Positions 10,301 through 17,907 are shown, counted from the stretch's first letter. The stretch: DNA of 34,087 nt from Muribaculaceae bacterium (GCA_029060285.1 JAIDUH010000149.1:15695-49781), one strand, 5' to 3'. Program-made: numbers and translations. The notes: generated from the sequence alone by a model not told the origin.

Positions 10301-11000
10301 AGGGATGAATTTTGGCAATTCCTGCATTTTCAAGAACTGAAATTTTTCCTGTTGACAGGTCGATCAAGGTATTGGCAATGGTATTGTCAATAGTGACATC
10401 TTTCTCAAGATCATTCCACTCTCCATCAAAACCGTCGCCCTCTACAAGAGTCACAATCACACTTGCCATCATATGATTATGAAGGAGTTCAATCTTTTTC
10501 CCTGGCTGTACGCCTGATGCCTTTGCCCAAAGGAAATCGGATGCCTCATATCCGGTCAAGCCTGAGACTTTGTCGACATCGCCTTGATCTTTGGAAATTG
10601 TGAAGTTATAATTTTTCACATCTTCCATATACTCTGCAAAAGGATAATAACCGTATGCATCAACCGGAGTATTATCATCGGTCCAGTAAATTTTTGCAGA
10701 TCCATTCCAGTCAGCGTCTGCCTCTGAATACACAAACTTTATATTGTCGGCGTGGTTTTCACGGGATTTCAGGTCGGAGGGTGCATTTCCATCGTAATCG
10801 ACGATATACACTCCAATGGCATCACCGTCAGCGAAACCATTGTCATCGGCACGAGTGACATATTCCTGTTCGATTCTGCCCGATATGTAGATTTCCTTTC
10901 CTGATCCCGAATCCTGTCCATTTCTCAGGTCGGTATAATCAGAACACCCATAACATATCAGAGCCAAAGTCAATAGGGGTGAATAATTATAATATCTCAT
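7353..11000 (-). CDS. Fimbrillin-LRR-BACON-M64 metallopeptidase lipoprotein (second paralogue)
   Basis: I chose the ATG at 11000 over one at 11033: it places the signal peptide correctly (lipobox CYGC, Cys19) and removes an overlap with the preceding gene. The protein then has 1215 residues. The order is fimbrillin-like domain (about 25-325, TRADDNGF with Arg50, closing ITPWEND), a long run of LRR_5 repeats (about 330-770), a BACON-type domain (about 773-865) and an M64-like peptidase domain (about 870-1170). The active-site motif is HEAAGHAFTKLADEY from His1035, intact, followed by a Cys cluster (GCTCVCCG) and the GVYRSEYNSVMN segment. A tail of about 40 residues after the peptidase core has no counterpart in the first paralogue. 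It is probably an active surface protease of the same kind as its 3' neighbour. The preceding stop is 20 bp upstream. Confidence 0.87.
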   Translation of the reverse strand: MRYYNYSPLLTLALICYGCSDYTDLRNGQDSGSGKEIYISGRIEQEYVTRADDNGFADGDAIGVYIVDYDGNAPSDLKSRENHADNIKFVYSEADADWNGSAKIYWTDDNTPVDAYGYYPFAEYMEDVKNYNFTISKDQGDVDKVSGLTGYEASDFLWAKASGVQPGKKIELLHNHMMASVIVTLVEGDGFDGEWNDLEKDVTIDNTIANTLIDLSTGKISVLENAGIAKIHPYNVGNDYRAIVAPQSVDAGKTLVTISIGADSYQFMRNSEMKYSPSKLHRFVIKVDKKPEGDYAFTLVNEDITPWENDAVGHNASTKAYTVIDCPEPGSFESVIKEAGIKTQSIEYLKLTGTMNQEDFNFFNNNFRGLLSLNMKELRTTGIHLTDGYYAQVNRDLPGWGIFNDGRIITEEDTFDDALPVHMLSEWFFGGNDASHATRLSHIDLPDNCKYIGVAALSHLPLTGTLTIPEGVKWIGDGCIGCYASDSHHISSLVLPTTLEYIGSEAFNGCEFTNELLLPDNLKYIGNNAFSNCCNTSGEARIPSGIRYLGDYAFSGTPLTGTVVFPAGMKRIPNSFNNTKVTGVYIPDGAEEIADCAFGGVGYGSQFDVYGSEVRGDIYLPNSIKKIGKGAFAGSKINHINIPTSLEVIPRDMLNGCIYLTDSIVIPENVRRINQGAFLNCKNLKYIRIPSGVEVIGGDDSDMAWWTDATFAGCYSLEELRCDAVEPPSLINDPFSGFNEQIHKDNFTLVVPEKSIALYQNAQWWKEFKRISAYHNLVFRPQIAKVLNKGGSRDVVLNADAGKQWKVTECPDWLHISSTSGVGKSTMTISIDEMAHGSADRRGEIKVQLEGTNFTTSFSVAQFDYEYDEDQSFTLQEHTLGKQGVNIVIVGDGYDAEDIANGTYLDDMQQATERFFDLEPFKTYRGYFNVYTAFAMSYESGIGSVNYLRNPKFSTTFGNMSYDSRITCASDYVACYCLDNTPIKEEDFDTLTCILVANSNAYDGLTYMFDNGTSVSICPKSECDYPNDWRGLIQHEAAGHAFTKLADEYIYHNHSIVGCTCVCCGHIPNLKGMHVKGWGLNLSTSSKNADVHWRHMLSDRRVNDIVDIWEGGYFHARGVYRSEYNSVMNNNVPYMSTWCRELAVRRIMDYAGETFNYEDFLAKDSRDWGRDFTLGSRASATQSLLKTSVQNSAPIIINSSPRRDFKGVRANSYKH

Positions 11001-11020
11001 CTTATAATATGTTATAGTTG

Positions 11021-14000
11021 TTATTGAGGACATCCTTCTCGAGAATCCTTGGCAATAAAATCATCAAGGTTGAATTCATTGCCTGAAAGCGACATTATTC
11101 GCCTTACTATCAATTCTCGGCTTATGGTGTTGTAATATTGAATATATGTGGACATACAACTCTGATTCTCAGAGCGGAAAATTCCGCGCAGGTGGCGGAG
11201 AGCCCCTTCGTAGACATCCACTATATCGCTATACTTCGGATCATAAATATAGTGGTTCCAAGGCAAATTATTCACAGCGCCGGACAGAGACACATTTCCA
11301 TACCAGCCCTTTTCCTTGGCAGCCTTATATTCTCCCATAGTATTACAGCCGGGACACGTGCAGCCGCGCATAAATTCGTAGTGATACACATATTCCGGGG
11401 CAAGTTTTCCGAAAGCCAATCCTCCGGCATAATGCTGTATGGTGCCTCTGAAATCATAAGGATATGTATCTTGTGAATAACCGCATAATGCCACGTCAGC
11501 CTCAGAATCAGAGTGATCTACCATTCCAACAAAAGACTTATAATTGGGCACAATTACAATCAGAGCACGAGAAGAATTAAACTTAGGATCTACAGAAGCT
11601 GCGTAGGCTCGCACCTTACTCCAATCAATAGCCACGCCTTCTTCGTCACGGAAATCGAATTTTGTAGTCTGCATACTGTTTTTCGCTATTCCTTTGTCCG
11701 GAGATACAGCTGTTGCAGCAGACACAGTGAAATAATCTTTATAGCTCTTATACGGCTCGATAGCGAAGAAAGCAGAATATGCCTCATCGATCATTTTTTT
11801 GTAAGAGCCATCTGCAATGTCACTTGCGGTGAACCCTTCTCCCACAAACATTACCGGGATTTCTTCACCCCCTGCAGTTGCCTTGTTGAGTGAAATCTCA
11901 CTGTCTTCACCTCTTTCGTATGCAAGCTGGCGAACAGATACAGAGGTTGTGTAATCTTTGTCTTTTAGTTTGAACACGACCTCTCCTTCCCTTTGGTTGC
12001 CTACAGTTGTTGCTGCAACCTTGATAGATAACTCATTGCGTCTCATATTGCCGGATGATGGAGTGACTGTCACCCAATCAGGGCAGGAAGCGACTTCCCA
12101 ATCACCTTCCGAACGAAGAAGTGTATTATATTTAATTCCCTTGTCAAGACATTGAATTTCTGAGACACCTACGGACATTTCATGATAGGCTGTTATGAAA
12201 CGTATCCTGTTCCAACCTTCTGTATTACGATAAAGCTCAACGCTTTCTTCGGGAACTTGGAGAATTAGATGATCAAAATTGCAATCACCAAAAGGATGAT
12301 AGTAGTCATCACCTTTGTCAATGCCGTCAAGAACAGGAGGAACAGGATTCAAACAGATTAGTGTCTGTAAATTTCCCGCAGAATGGAATGCTCCCTCTCC
12401 TATAAAGCTGCAGTACTTGCCGATAGTCACTGATTTAACTTGGCTCGTAGCAAATGCTGCTCCTTCTATAGTCAAAATAGAATTAGGCAAGACTATGCTG
12501 TTCAGTTCAGCACCATCACCAAAGCATTGTCCGGGAATTACCTCAACTCCATCCGGAATTACCATGTCGCCTAATCCACGTGCACCTAAAAAACATCTAT
12601 AACCAATTTCACGAATGGAAGAAGGAAGTGTCAAGCCAGCATTGAAAACACAACCTGCAAATGCAGAACCTTCAATATGAGTCACTTTCGACGGAATATT
12701 GACTTTATTGATAAATCGCTTGCCATTGAGGGCTGCTCCTTTAATCTTTCTTATATTTTCATGTAAGTTTATTGTCACACCTCTAGTGAAACTAGGAAAT
12801 ATTGTACCCACTTCGGTCACAAATTCTGGTACAATCAATTCTCCTACACCATCAAACTCTATTCTTTCAAATGCGTTTTCTCCTAAATATTCCAAATTAT
12901 CCGGTAACCTAAAAGTACCGGTAACAGTAATATAGTATGGGTTATTCACACTATTTCCAAATGCGTTGTCTCCAATATATTTCAGCGTCGAAGGAAGATT
13001 TAACTCACATCGGAATGAAGTCGCTCCGAAAGCATTCTTGCCTATATATTCAAGTTTGTCATTAAGAACCAGTTCTCCAGCCTCTCCGATCCAGCCAAAA
13101 GCGGCATCTTCGATATGCTTGAGATTTTTTGGGAGCACTAAGGAAGAGTTTACATCAAGACCAATTTCACGGAATGCATTTCTCCCGATAAATTCAATAT
13201 CATCAGATAATATGATCCGCCTTAGTGTTGACTTACCATAAAAAGCCTCATCCGGAATTGCATTGTCAACATGATAGGTTACATCTTCCCAATGATTAGG
13301 TGAAGTTTCTACATTCGGTCGAACCCATTCCATATCTTTGCAGAGTGTCTGTTTCATATTCAACATGGCAAGCTCATACATTTCCTCTCGCATGAATTCA
13401 AAATCTTCAGTATTTATCGGACCGATGATCTTAAGATTCTTGATTTTTGAGAAGTCCTTGCCCATTGAAATTATCGACGCCTTCAGAGTACCCGGTTCAG
13501 ATACGGTAACTGATGTATATCCATACTCAAAGAAATTATGTGTCAACTGGTCGTTTTCCCAAGGTGTGATTTCTTCATTGACAAGAGATACTTCATAATC
13601 ACCTTTATCTTTTTTGTCGATTTTGATGGTAAAGTTGTGAAGTTTCCCGTCGGCATAGACCATATCGCTGCTTCGAGTCAGGTTATACGCCACTCCATCA
13701 ACAGTAATTCCTATTACGGACTTACCGGTTGCTACTGTCTGAGGCACCACAACCGAGCGGTATGCACCTCCGGGTTCCTGGCACATCACGATATTGCGGT
13801 CGTATGCTCCAGAAGGTGTCACAGTACCCTTTGAGAGATCCACATTTGAGGTGCGCACAGTATTGTCTACGGTGACATACTTCTCCAGTTTGGTCCATTC
13901 GTCGTCGTTGAAACCGGAGCCTTGCTGAAGGACTACCTTCACACCTGCCATGATGTGACTGAATGTGAGTTCCACTTTTTTGCCGGGTGTGGCTTTGGAG

Positions 14001-14500
14001 GTCTTTGCCCATAGGAGGTCGGAGGCTTCGTAAGCACCCATGGTCCCTTCGCTACCGGTAACACTTTGGTCGGCTTTGACCTCGAAGCTGTAGGCATTGA
14101 CGTCGCTTATGCCATTGCTGAAGGGATAGTAGCCGTAGACGTCGGCGGGAGTGATTGGGTCTCGCCAGTAGATGTCGGTGGAAGCACCCCATGTATTGGC
14201 GTCGGCATTGTAGGTCATAGCCACATTGTTGACCTGATTGGCACTAAGCGTCAGTTCGCCAGGTTCTCCTCCTGAGTAGTTTACCACGAAGAGACCGAAA
14301 CGGTCGCCGTCCGCGAAGCCGCTCTCGTCGGCACGCGTGTCGCAGACTTGGTCGATCGATGCCTGAAGTTCGAAACGTAGGCCGCTTCCTCCGTCATCGG
14401 GACGGAAGACGTGCAGCTCGTCGGAACATCCGAGCAAGACCATCGGCAACAGTGGAGTGACAGCAAGTCTGATCAGTCGATTGTTGTCTTTCTGTTTCAT
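11021..14500 (-). CDS. Fimbrillin-LRR-BACON-M64-like lipoprotein, predicted pseudoenzyme (first paralogue)
   Basis: This 1159-residue protein has the same architecture as the next two genes: lipobox VLLGC (Cys25), fimbrillin-like domain (about 30-325, TRADESGF with Arg56, closing ITPWEND), LRR_5 repeats (about 330-765), BACON-type domain (about 770-862) and an M64-like domain (about 868-1155). The zinc motif is destroyed. Where its paralogues read HEACGHGF..LGDE or HEAAGHAF..LADE, this one reads HYAGGLAFGKLAPEY from His1023: the catalytic Glu is Tyr, the second His is Leu and the Asp before Glu is Pro. The rest of the domain, including GCTCPGCN and GIFRSENQSCMS, is intact and in frame, so this is not gene decay. 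I infer a binding or scaffold role. It is the first gene of the operon, after the structured leader. Confidence 0.87.
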   Translation of the reverse strand: MKQKDNNRLIRLAVTPLLPMVLLGCSDELHVFRPDDGGSGLRFELQASIDQVCDTRADESGFADGDRFGLFVVNYSGGEPGELTLSANQVNNVAMTYNADANTWGASTDIYWRDPITPADVYGYYPFSNGISDVNAYSFEVKADQSVTGSEGTMGAYEASDLLWAKTSKATPGKKVELTFSHIMAGVKVVLQQGSGFNDDEWTKLEKYVTVDNTVRTSNVDLSKGTVTPSGAYDRNIVMCQEPGGAYRSVVVPQTVATGKSVIGITVDGVAYNLTRSSDMVYADGKLHNFTIKIDKKDKGDYEVSLVNEEITPWENDQLTHNFFEYGYTSVTVSEPGTLKASIISMGKDFSKIKNLKIIGPINTEDFEFMREEMYELAMLNMKQTLCKDMEWVRPNVETSPNHWEDVTYHVDNAIPDEAFYGKSTLRRIILSDDIEFIGRNAFREIGLDVNSSLVLPKNLKHIEDAAFGWIGEAGELVLNDKLEYIGKNAFGATSFRCELNLPSTLKYIGDNAFGNSVNNPYYITVTGTFRLPDNLEYLGENAFERIEFDGVGELIVPEFVTEVGTIFPSFTRGVTINLHENIRKIKGAALNGKRFINKVNIPSKVTHIEGSAFAGCVFNAGLTLPSSIREIGYRCFLGARGLGDMVIPDGVEVIPGQCFGDGAELNSIVLPNSILTIEGAAFATSQVKSVTIGKYCSFIGEGAFHSAGNLQTLICLNPVPPVLDGIDKGDDYYHPFGDCNFDHLILQVPEESVELYRNTEGWNRIRFITAYHEMSVGVSEIQCLDKGIKYNTLLRSEGDWEVASCPDWVTVTPSSGNMRRNELSIKVAATTVGNQREGEVVFKLKDKDYTTSVSVRQLAYERGEDSEISLNKATAGGEEIPVMFVGEGFTASDIADGSYKKMIDEAYSAFFAIEPYKSYKDYFTVSAATAVSPDKGIAKNSMQTTKFDFRDEEGVAIDWSKVRAYAASVDPKFNSSRALIVIVPNYKSFVGMVDHSDSEADVALCGYSQDTYPYDFRGTIQHYAGGLAFGKLAPEYVYHYEFMRGCTCPGCNTMGEYKAAKEKGWYGNVSLSGAVNNLPWNHYIYDPKYSDIVDVYEGALRHLRGIFRSENQSCMSTYIQYYNTISRELIVRRIMSLSGNEFNLDDFIAKDSREGCPQ

Positions 14501-14545
14501 GATTATTTGATAATTGAATTAATTGACATATTATGTAGTGGTATG

Positions 14546-14578
14546 AAAAAAGCGGGAGCCTATTGCTGCCCGATCCGC
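14546..14578 (-). terminator. Possible intrinsic terminator or attenuator before the operon
   Basis: On the minus strand a GC-rich hairpin (CGGG at 14569-14572 with CCCG at 14553-14556, with inner GC pairs) is followed by six U (14551-14546). An alternative register pairs 14575-14578 with 14552-14555. It lies 45 nt before the first ATG of the operon, so it either ends a free RNA or attenuates the operon. The alternative register shares two bases with the 3' arm of the long RNA helix. Confidence 0.55.
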
Positions 14579-14868
14579 TATTCAAGGTCTTAGGACGTAC
14601 CCTTTCACCGGAACGAGCAACAGACTCCACGCTGTATATATGTAAACACCCCAAACCCACTTCAAGCCAGCTACGGCTTGAAATGAGCCCGTGTAGGTAT
14701 CAACATACCCGTGACGTCTATCGCTGCCTTGCCCTTAAGTGAAAGTCAGAGTGTCCTAAGTTCTGAATAGCTAAGAACAAGCGTCAATACACGCTTTTTT
14801 TTTAATTTCTAAATATTTCCCGCTGCCCGACTTGATATCTACTCTTAGATGGCCCCACAGCGTGGATT
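14546..14868 (-). ncRNA. Candidate structured RNA: operon leader or free RNA of about 320 nt
   Basis: The RNA would start about 7 nt after the promoter at 14875-14905. Perfect inverted repeats support strong folding (plus-strand positions): 14577-14584 with 14764-14771 (8 bp), 14589-14596 with 14753-14760 (8 bp) and 14602-14608 with 14739-14745 (7 bp). These three stack as one long helix broken by small loops. Inside are hairpins 14661-14668/14675-14682 (8 bp) and 14696-14700/14705-14709. A further 10-bp pairing, 14626-14635 with 14857-14866, crosses the long helix and would make a pseudoknot. A hairpin with a U6 tract ends it at 14546. It could be a regulatory leader of the fimbrillin-protease operon or an independent RNA. 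I do not recognise the family; the layout resembles unclassified Bacteroidales RNA motifs. Confidence 0.62.
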
Positions 14869-14874
14869 CGGTTG

Positions 14875-14905
14875 CAAATTTAATGATTATTTTTTATTTT
14901 ACAAA
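14875..14905 (-). promoter_or_regulatory. Bacteroidota-type promoter of the fimbrillin-protease operon
   Basis: On the minus strand TTTG (14902-14905) lies 19 nt before TAAATTTG (14875-14882). This fits the Bacteroidota primary sigma factor consensus TTTG-N19/21-TAnnTTTG. Transcription should start near 14868. No second promoter of this type is seen between there and the ATG at 14500. Confidence 0.8.
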
Positions 14906-15114
14906 GAATTATCAATTATTATTGTAAAAAACTGAAAATTTCATCAAAATTGACACTGTTTCTATTGCTGACTTGAATTCTTGTCAGCTCTTGTTTCCTT
15001 ATTAATTCTGAGCAAATCTGAAAGAGATGCGACTCTTGAAAAGAGAGTTCTGAGCCTCGCGACGATAAATGACGCACTCGGAGAGTGCTCGCTACTCTGA
15101 ATGACTTGGTAGTA
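14906..15114. other. Intergenic stretch without a recognised gene
   Basis: AT-rich sequence lies between the operon promoter and the helicase stop. It contains two small perfect hairpins, 15033-15037/15041-15045 and 15074-15079/15083-15088 (loops of 3). The second lies just downstream of the helicase gene but lacks a clear U tract, so it is at best a weak terminator. Nothing else was recognised. Confidence 0.5.
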
Positions 15115-17229
15115 TTATTTGGAGAGGAGAGTGAGGACTGAGGGGATGAGTTGGCGTACTTTTTCGCCGAAGCGGACTTTATAGGATTTGGAAGCAGGGT
15201 CGTAGCTTTCTACCGTGCCTTCGCCGAAGACGCGGTGTGTGACTTTAGTGCCAGCTGTCCAAACTGCATTGTCGCCCCCTCCCAATTCTTCGTCGAGGGT
15301 GCGCACCATGTTTTTTGTGCCTTCGAGCAGTGTCTTGTCAGGGTTCCCTTCGACTTGGATCAATCCCTTGGCTATCTCGGATATGAAGCGAGATGGATAT
15401 TTCAAAGCCCCGCTTTCATTCAAGTAGCCTTCGGAGTCGGAAAGATATAGCATGTCTTTTGCCCTGGTCACGGCTACATACATAAGGCGACGCTCTTCCT
15501 CCTCGCCATCGATGCGCCGCTCGCGGATGGAGCGGTGATTAGGAAACACGCCTTCAGTCAGGCCCATAATGAACACATATGGATATTCCAGTCCTTTGGC
15601 TTGATGAATTGTCATCAGCCTGACTTTGTCTTTGTCTTCCTGATGGTCGGTATTTGTATAAAGCGCTATCTCGCTGAGGTAATGATATAGGTCTGATTCT
15701 CCATCTTCGAAGCGGGTAGCCTCGAACTCTATCATTGAATTGATTAATTCGGCTACGTTTTCCAGTCGTTCCTCTTCTTCGTCGGTGCGATACATCGTGT
15801 CAAGTCCGCTTGTCTGCATCAGACGTTCCGTAAGGTCTGATACCTTCAGCCCTTCTGCAATTGACCTGGCGTTTTCAATAAGCTCTATGAATTCCCGGAT
15901 AGGTTTCTTGCCGAAAGCAGGTTCGGCAATGTGGCGGCGTAGTGTAGGGTAGAGGTAATCGCCCTCCGACTCTGCAATCTGCTTGAGCTTGCCGAGTGTA
16001 ACGCTTCCGAACTTGCGTGCCGGGACATTGACTATGCGTGTGAACGCCATATCGTCGTTTTCATTGGCTGTAAGACGGAGATAGCTGATGATATCCTTGA
16101 TTTCCTTACGTTCAAAAAACCTGACGCCGCCCCAGACAGTATAGGGAATCTTTCTTTTCAGCAAAGCCTGCTCTATGCGTCGGGACAGGAAAGAACTGCG
16201 GTAGAGGACAGCATTGTCGATAAACCGGCTACCTTCAAGCGCATTGTTTTCAATGGTGGAGGCAATCCATTCAGCCTCTTCGCTTTCGCTTTTGCAATGA
16301 TTCCATATCGGCAGGCGTTCGTTAAGACGTACGGCGGTCAGTTCCTTGCGTATCCTGTTCTTATTGTTGGATATGATGCTGTTGGCTACAGCAAGTATAT
16401 CAGGGGTGCTCCGATAGTTGATGTCGAGAATAATGTCGGTGTCTGCCTTGAAATTGACGAATGTTTTTGGAGTGGCTCCGCGCCACTCGTATATGGCCTG
16501 ATCAGGGTCGCCTACTACAAACAGGTTGCCATGATGGGAGGCAAGAATCTCGATAAGTTTCCAATCATCGCCACTGCAATCCTGCACCTCATCTACCATG
16601 ACGTAGTTAAGTTTCTCACACCAGTATTTCCTTGCATCCGGAAAATGTGTGAGAATGTAGGTTGCCATATATATTATGTCATCATAGTCGAGTGCAAACT
16701 GCTTACGCTGCAGCTGGATATATCTTACCTTGACATCGGGGGCACCGATGGGAGCACCCGGCATTAGATATTTGGCGATATATCCGTCAGGGTCATAGCC
16801 TTTCAGGGCAGCCACATCTTTAAGAAGCCTTTCCGCAGTGTTCTTCTTTCGGTCGATACCGAATTCCTGCATAGCATCCTTGGCAAGATCCTTGGCATCG
16901 GTCTCGTCTATGATCGTGAAATTTTTAGGATAGCCCAACTTATAAATTTCGCGGCGCAATAATTTTACGCAGAAGCTATGGATAGTGCAGATAAGGTCGT
17001 TGACATTACCACGGTCTACCATCCCGGCTATACGATGCTTCATTTCCTGGGCAGCCTTGTTTGTAAAGGTAAGGCAGAGGACATTGCCGGGGGATATGCC
17101 TAATTCATTTACAAGAAAAGCAAAACGATGGGCGAGCACACGGGTCTTGCCGGAACCAGCTCCGGCCACGACGCGCACACGTCCTTCCGTGGCCTCCATG
17201 GCCTGATTTTGCTTTTCATTTAGATTCAT
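15115..17229 (-). CDS. uvrD: UvrD/PcrA-type superfamily 1 DNA helicase
   Basis: The protein has 704 residues and all SF1A motifs: Walker A AGAGSGKT (22-29), Ia with TFTNKAAQEM, motif II DEVQD (213-217), III VVGDPDQAIYEWRGA, IV NYRSTPDIL, V TIHQAKGLEYPYVF and VI YVAVTRAKDMLYLS. The end (VFGEGTVESYDP..., last ~45 residues) is the Tudor-like tail found in PcrA/UvrD. It is an ATP-driven 3'-5' helicase acting in nucleotide excision and mismatch repair and in removal of protein from DNA. The length is near the family's usual 650-730. The symbol could equally be pcrA. It is the last gene of the minus-strand run that begins at the GH25 gene and lies 68 bp after ispF. Confidence 0.95.
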   Translation of the reverse strand: MNLNEKQNQAMEATEGRVRVVAGAGSGKTRVLAHRFAFLVNELGISPGNVLCLTFTNKAAQEMKHRIAGMVDRGNVNDLICTIHSFCVKLLRREIYKLGYPKNFTIIDETDAKDLAKDAMQEFGIDRKKNTAERLLKDVAALKGYDPDGYIAKYLMPGAPIGAPDVKVRYIQLQRKQFALDYDDIIYMATYILTHFPDARKYWCEKLNYVMVDEVQDCSGDDWKLIEILASHHGNLFVVGDPDQAIYEWRGATPKTFVNFKADTDIILDINYRSTPDILAVANSIISNNKNRIRKELTAVRLNERLPIWNHCKSESEEAEWIASTIENNALEGSRFIDNAVLYRSSFLSRRIEQALLKRKIPYTVWGGVRFFERKEIKDIISYLRLTANENDDMAFTRIVNVPARKFGSVTLGKLKQIAESEGDYLYPTLRRHIAEPAFGKKPIREFIELIENARSIAEGLKVSDLTERLMQTSGLDTMYRTDEEEERLENVAELINSMIEFEATRFEDGESDLYHYLSEIALYTNTDHQEDKDKVRLMTIHQAKGLEYPYVFIMGLTEGVFPNHRSIRERRIDGEEEERRLMYVAVTRAKDMLYLSDSEGYLNESGALKYPSRFISEIAKGLIQVEGNPDKTLLEGTKNMVRTLDEELGGGDNAVWTAGTKVTHRVFGEGTVESYDPASKSYKVRFGEKVRQLIPSVLTLLSK

Positions 17230-17264
17230 AATAAGCCCCCGCCCCTAAAGGGGAGTAAATATTT

Positions 17265-17306
17265 AATAGTTGATCGTTAATAGTTGATCGTTGATCGTTA
17301 ATCGTT
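17265..17306 (-). repeat. Heptad repeat array after ispF (6 units)
   Basis: Read on the minus strand, six 7-bp units of the type AACGATT, AACGATC or AACTATT follow each other without a break. The array begins inside the last codons of ispF: AAC GAT TAA (Asn-Asp-stop) is itself repeat sequence. The same units occur after sufS at 28146-28222. Confidence 0.8.
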
Positions 17307-17774
17307 AGAAAGAAGGGCAACTGCCATGGCGGCGATGCCTTCACGGCGTCCTGTGAAACCGAGTTTTTCAGTTGTCGTGGCTTTGACTGACACGCAGTCG
17401 ACGTTGACTTCCATTACGTTGGCAAGAGTCCGGCGCATTTCGTCGATGTATGGGCGGAATTTTGGTGCTTCTGCACATATCGTAATGTCGCAGTTAGACA
17501 GTTCGTAGCCATATCCGCGGATGAGTTTCATCACATGTGAGAGCAGGATCTTGCTGTCGATACCCTTGTATTTAGGGTCAGAGTCGGGAAAGTGTTTCCC
17601 GATGTCGCCGAGGGCGAGAGCACCCAGGATTGCATCGCACAGGGCGTGGATGGCCACATCGGCATCGCTGTGGCCGAGAAGACCGTGGGTGTGAGGTATT
17701 TTGATGCCGCAAATCCATAGGTCGCGGTCTTCTACCAGTTTATGGACATCATATCCTTGGCCGATGCGGAACAT
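17298..17774 (-). CDS. ispF: 2-C-methyl-D-erythritol 2,4-cyclodiphosphate synthase
   Basis: IspF converts CDP-methylerythritol 2-phosphate to the cyclic diphosphate and CMP in the MEP isoprenoid pathway, as a cytosolic zinc enzyme and homotrimer. The chosen start at 17774 gives 158 residues beginning MFRIGQGYDVH, the usual family start and length; an ATG 57 bp further upstream would add a low-complexity extension coded by intergenic repeats. Metal ligands Asp9, His11 and His43 are present, as are HSDADVAIHALCDA, HFPDSD and the KATTTEKLGFTGRREGI block near the end. It follows porV with a 131-bp repeat-built spacer and may be co-transcribed with it. The last two residues (Asn-Asp) and the stop are coded by the heptad array that starts here. 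Confidence 0.96.
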   Translation of the reverse strand: MFRIGQGYDVHKLVEDRDLWICGIKIPHTHGLLGHSDADVAIHALCDAILGALALGDIGKHFPDSDPKYKGIDSKILLSHVMKLIRGYGYELSNCDITICAEAPKFRPYIDEMRRTLANVMEVNVDCVSVKATTTEKLGFTGRREGIAAMAVALLSND

Positions 17775-17907
17775 AACGATTAATGATAAATGATAAATTA
17801 TAAATGATGAATTATCATCATGATACATCATGATTCATCTTGATAAATCATGATATATCCACATTCTCAATTCTCAATTTTCAATTCTTAATTCTCAATT
17901 CAAAATT
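17775..17907 (-). repeat. Heptad-built spacer between porV and ispF
   Basis: On the minus strand the spacer begins at the porV stop (TAA followed by TTTTGAATTGAG) and runs as degenerate 7-bp units: AATTTTG, AATTGAG, AATTAAG, AATTGAA, AATTGAG, AATTGAG. A less regular middle contains copies of ATCATGAT, and units such as ATTTATC close the spacer before the ispF ATG. The first eight bases, TAATTTTG, also fit a -7 promoter element. Confidence 0.7.

Noticed and set aside
11001..11033. Start of the second M64 fusion at 11033
   Set aside because: It would put 11 polar residues before the signal peptide and overlap the preceding gene; the ATG at 11000 gives a proper lipoprotein signal.
14779..14803. 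Plus-strand intrinsic terminator (6-bp stem AAGCGT/ACGCTT with nine T)
   Set aside because: It looks convincing alone, but no plus-strand promoter or gene precedes it, and it lies inside the minus-strand structured RNA. A plus-strand RNA cannot be fully excluded.
14546..14868. RNase P RNA, tmRNA or SRP RNA
   Set aside because: None of the conserved core sequences that I know for these RNAs is present, and no tRNA-like ends are seen.
17775..17831. Start of ispF at 17831
   Set aside because: The extension is translated repeat-built spacer; the family starts at MFRIGQGYDVH.
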